The notes under the pieces: generated by a model
Told to the model about the DNA's origin: nothing
Database searches by the model: none
What the model saw: the letters and a program-made list of their open reading frames with translations, nothing else
Assembly (NCBI GenBank): GCA_033675265.1
Contig: JAUJYZ010000742.1
Location: forward strand, 92,001 to 156,000
Length of the DNA: 64,000 bases
Direction: 5' to 3'
DNA from: Actinostola sp. cb2023
Taxonomy: Eukaryota > Cnidaria > Anthozoa > Actiniaria > Actinostolidae
Shown: positions 62,793 through 64,000 of the stretch, one piece after another
Layout of the letters: every line of letters begins with the position of its first letter
Numbering within the stretch: the stretch's first letter is position 1
Program-made: the position numbers and the translations under genes

Positions 62793-64000
62793 ATGGCGAG
62801 CCCCATCGTAGTTGTTCCAAAGAGTTCTGGAGAGATGCGCATATGTGTCGACATGCGAGAGGCCAATAAAGCAGTGGAAAGAGAAAAACATATTGTGCCG
62901 ACAATCGACGACCTCGTGGCCGATCTGAACAGACCCACCCTTTTCAGTAAGCTTTCTTCAGGGTACCACCAGCTTGAACTGGACCCAGAGAACCGCGACA
63001 TAACGACCTTCAACACATACCTTGGCATCAGGAGGTACAATCGTCGAATGTTTGGAATAAGCACACCCTCTTAAAATTTGGTTCGCTTAAACAAAGAAAC
63101 TAAACAAAGACAATTGCAGTTTCTCAAAGAACGAAATCAAATTCTCAGCAGCGAGGAAACCAAACCTGACCCCAGCAAAATCAAGGTTCAGACCAAGAAG
63201 GATCATGATCTACAAACTCTGATCAAAGCCATAATGACTGACAGCTGGACGCACGCAAGCATACAGAAATTCAGTTAAGAAAGCTAGAGATGAACTCCCA
63301 TTGTATAATGGAAAGGTACTAAGAGGTAACCGAAATGTCGTCCCGAGGACACTTAGAGACAAAGCTGTACAGCTTGCACACTTCGGTCATCAGGGCATCT
63401 TGAAAACAAAGCGTCTGATTCGGGATAAAGTCTGGTTCCCTGGAATAGACCAAATGGTGAAAGAGAAAGTTGACAATTGCCTGACATGCCAAGCCGCAAC
63501 AACCAAGGTAATCAATCACGCTCAGAGCCGCTCAAAATGACGCAACTACCGCGTGGTCCATGGAAAGAAGTAGCGATTGACTTCACGGGACCGTTCCCAT
63601 CATGATATTACTTGCTAGTAGTGGTCGATGAGCACAGCCGTTTTCCAGAAGTGGAAATAGTCACCTCCACTTACCAAATCATACCAAAGTTGGATGGAAT
63701 ATTCTCCAGACAAGGGATACCTGATGTTCTGTAGAGTGACAATGGACCCTTCAATGGACACGAACTCAATATCTTCGCATAATTTTTAGATTTCCACCTC
63801 AGAAAGAGTATGACCCTAGGCGAACGTTGAAGCAGAACGTTTCATGAGAAGTTGTGTGTAACAATCCCCCATACAGAGCACAAGAATTGGAAACAGGAAC
63901 TGTTCAAATTCTTACGACAATACCGTGCAACACCTATATTTTACAAATGGAATTTCAATACAGCCATTAAACTAATTTTTTTTTAGCATTAGGCGTAAAA
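62793..64000 (+). pseudogene. Ty3/Gypsy pol remnant with RT-to-integrase deletion
   Basis: RT fingers/palm (MASPIVVVPKSSGEMRICVD, TLFSKLSSGYHQLELDPENR) stop at 63074. After a degenerate stretch the integrase zinc region (LAHFGHQGILKTKRLIRDKV, CLTCQAATTK) and core (KEVAIDFTGPFPS, then SDNGPF with stops nearby) follow. The catalytic RT YxDD, RNase H and much linker are missing. It runs off the window. Confidence 0.78.

Overview
This is animal nuclear DNA. It has spliced exons with GT/AG borders, several classes of LTR retrotransposon (Ty3/Gypsy and BEL/Pao), Crypton-type tyrosine-recombinase genes, a Penelope-type remnant, a tRNA-derived SINE and large Maverick/Polinton-type virus-like elements. 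An invertebrate, most likely a cnidarian, fits best. That is inferred from the element mix and protein style; no rRNA or mitochondrial marker is present to prove it. There is no bacterial operon, CRISPR array or prophage.

Host gene: at least six exons on the minus strand (46938 down to 7778) each encode one ten-cysteine follistatin/Kazal-type module of 71-76 codons, all with phase-1 borders. A seventh module, at about 46180-46365, is decayed. They look like one multi-Kazal (agrin/follistatin-like) secreted protein gene that is open at both ends of the cluster. Nearly everything else in 7.7-58 kb sits in its introns.

Left end (1-5078): an AT-rich virus-like gene cluster with five plus-strand genes and the tail of a sixth. 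A TATA-like run lies almost on each ATG. A broken HNH endonuclease gene follows, split by a 145-bp TA-flanked MITE. Next come a 1.6-kb minisatellite field (5.1-6.7 kb), retroelement scraps, a 300-bp ACAG array and several fold-back repeats.

Middle (22-46 kb): nested insertions. A Gypsy element with identical 140-bp LTRs lies between two inverted arms (22190-27070). A second Gypsy (27910 to about 43600, with its right LTR cut by an intron-bearing Crypton) contains a BEL/Pao element (28327-39143, TSD ATTCT). That in turn contains a 4.59-kb Polinton-derived mini-element (32467-37056, 730-bp TIRs, TSD CACCCG).

Right (46976-58238): an 11.26-kb Maverick/Polinton with about 710-bp TIRs and a 6-bp TSD (GCCGTG), inserted 29 nt upstream of a Kazal-exon splice acceptor. 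It carries integrase, adenain-like protease, a hexon-like capsid protein, a probable minor capsid protein, a packaging ATPase and accessory genes. No DNA polymerase B is visible. The minus-strand virion and integrase genes each carry a stop or frameshift, whereas the plus-strand ATPase block is open.

Main observation: the 4.59-kb mini-element and the 11.26-kb Maverick share a three-gene set: an A32/FtsK-like packaging ATPase, a small protein ending in QxGG plus a hydrophobic tail, and a protein with a conserved IP-containing domain. The mini-element has lost integrase, protease and capsid genes but keeps this set open between intact termini. It looks like a satellite that keeps packaging genes. 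The rightmost 6 kb is Gypsy and LINE debris plus a tRNA-Thr-like SINE.
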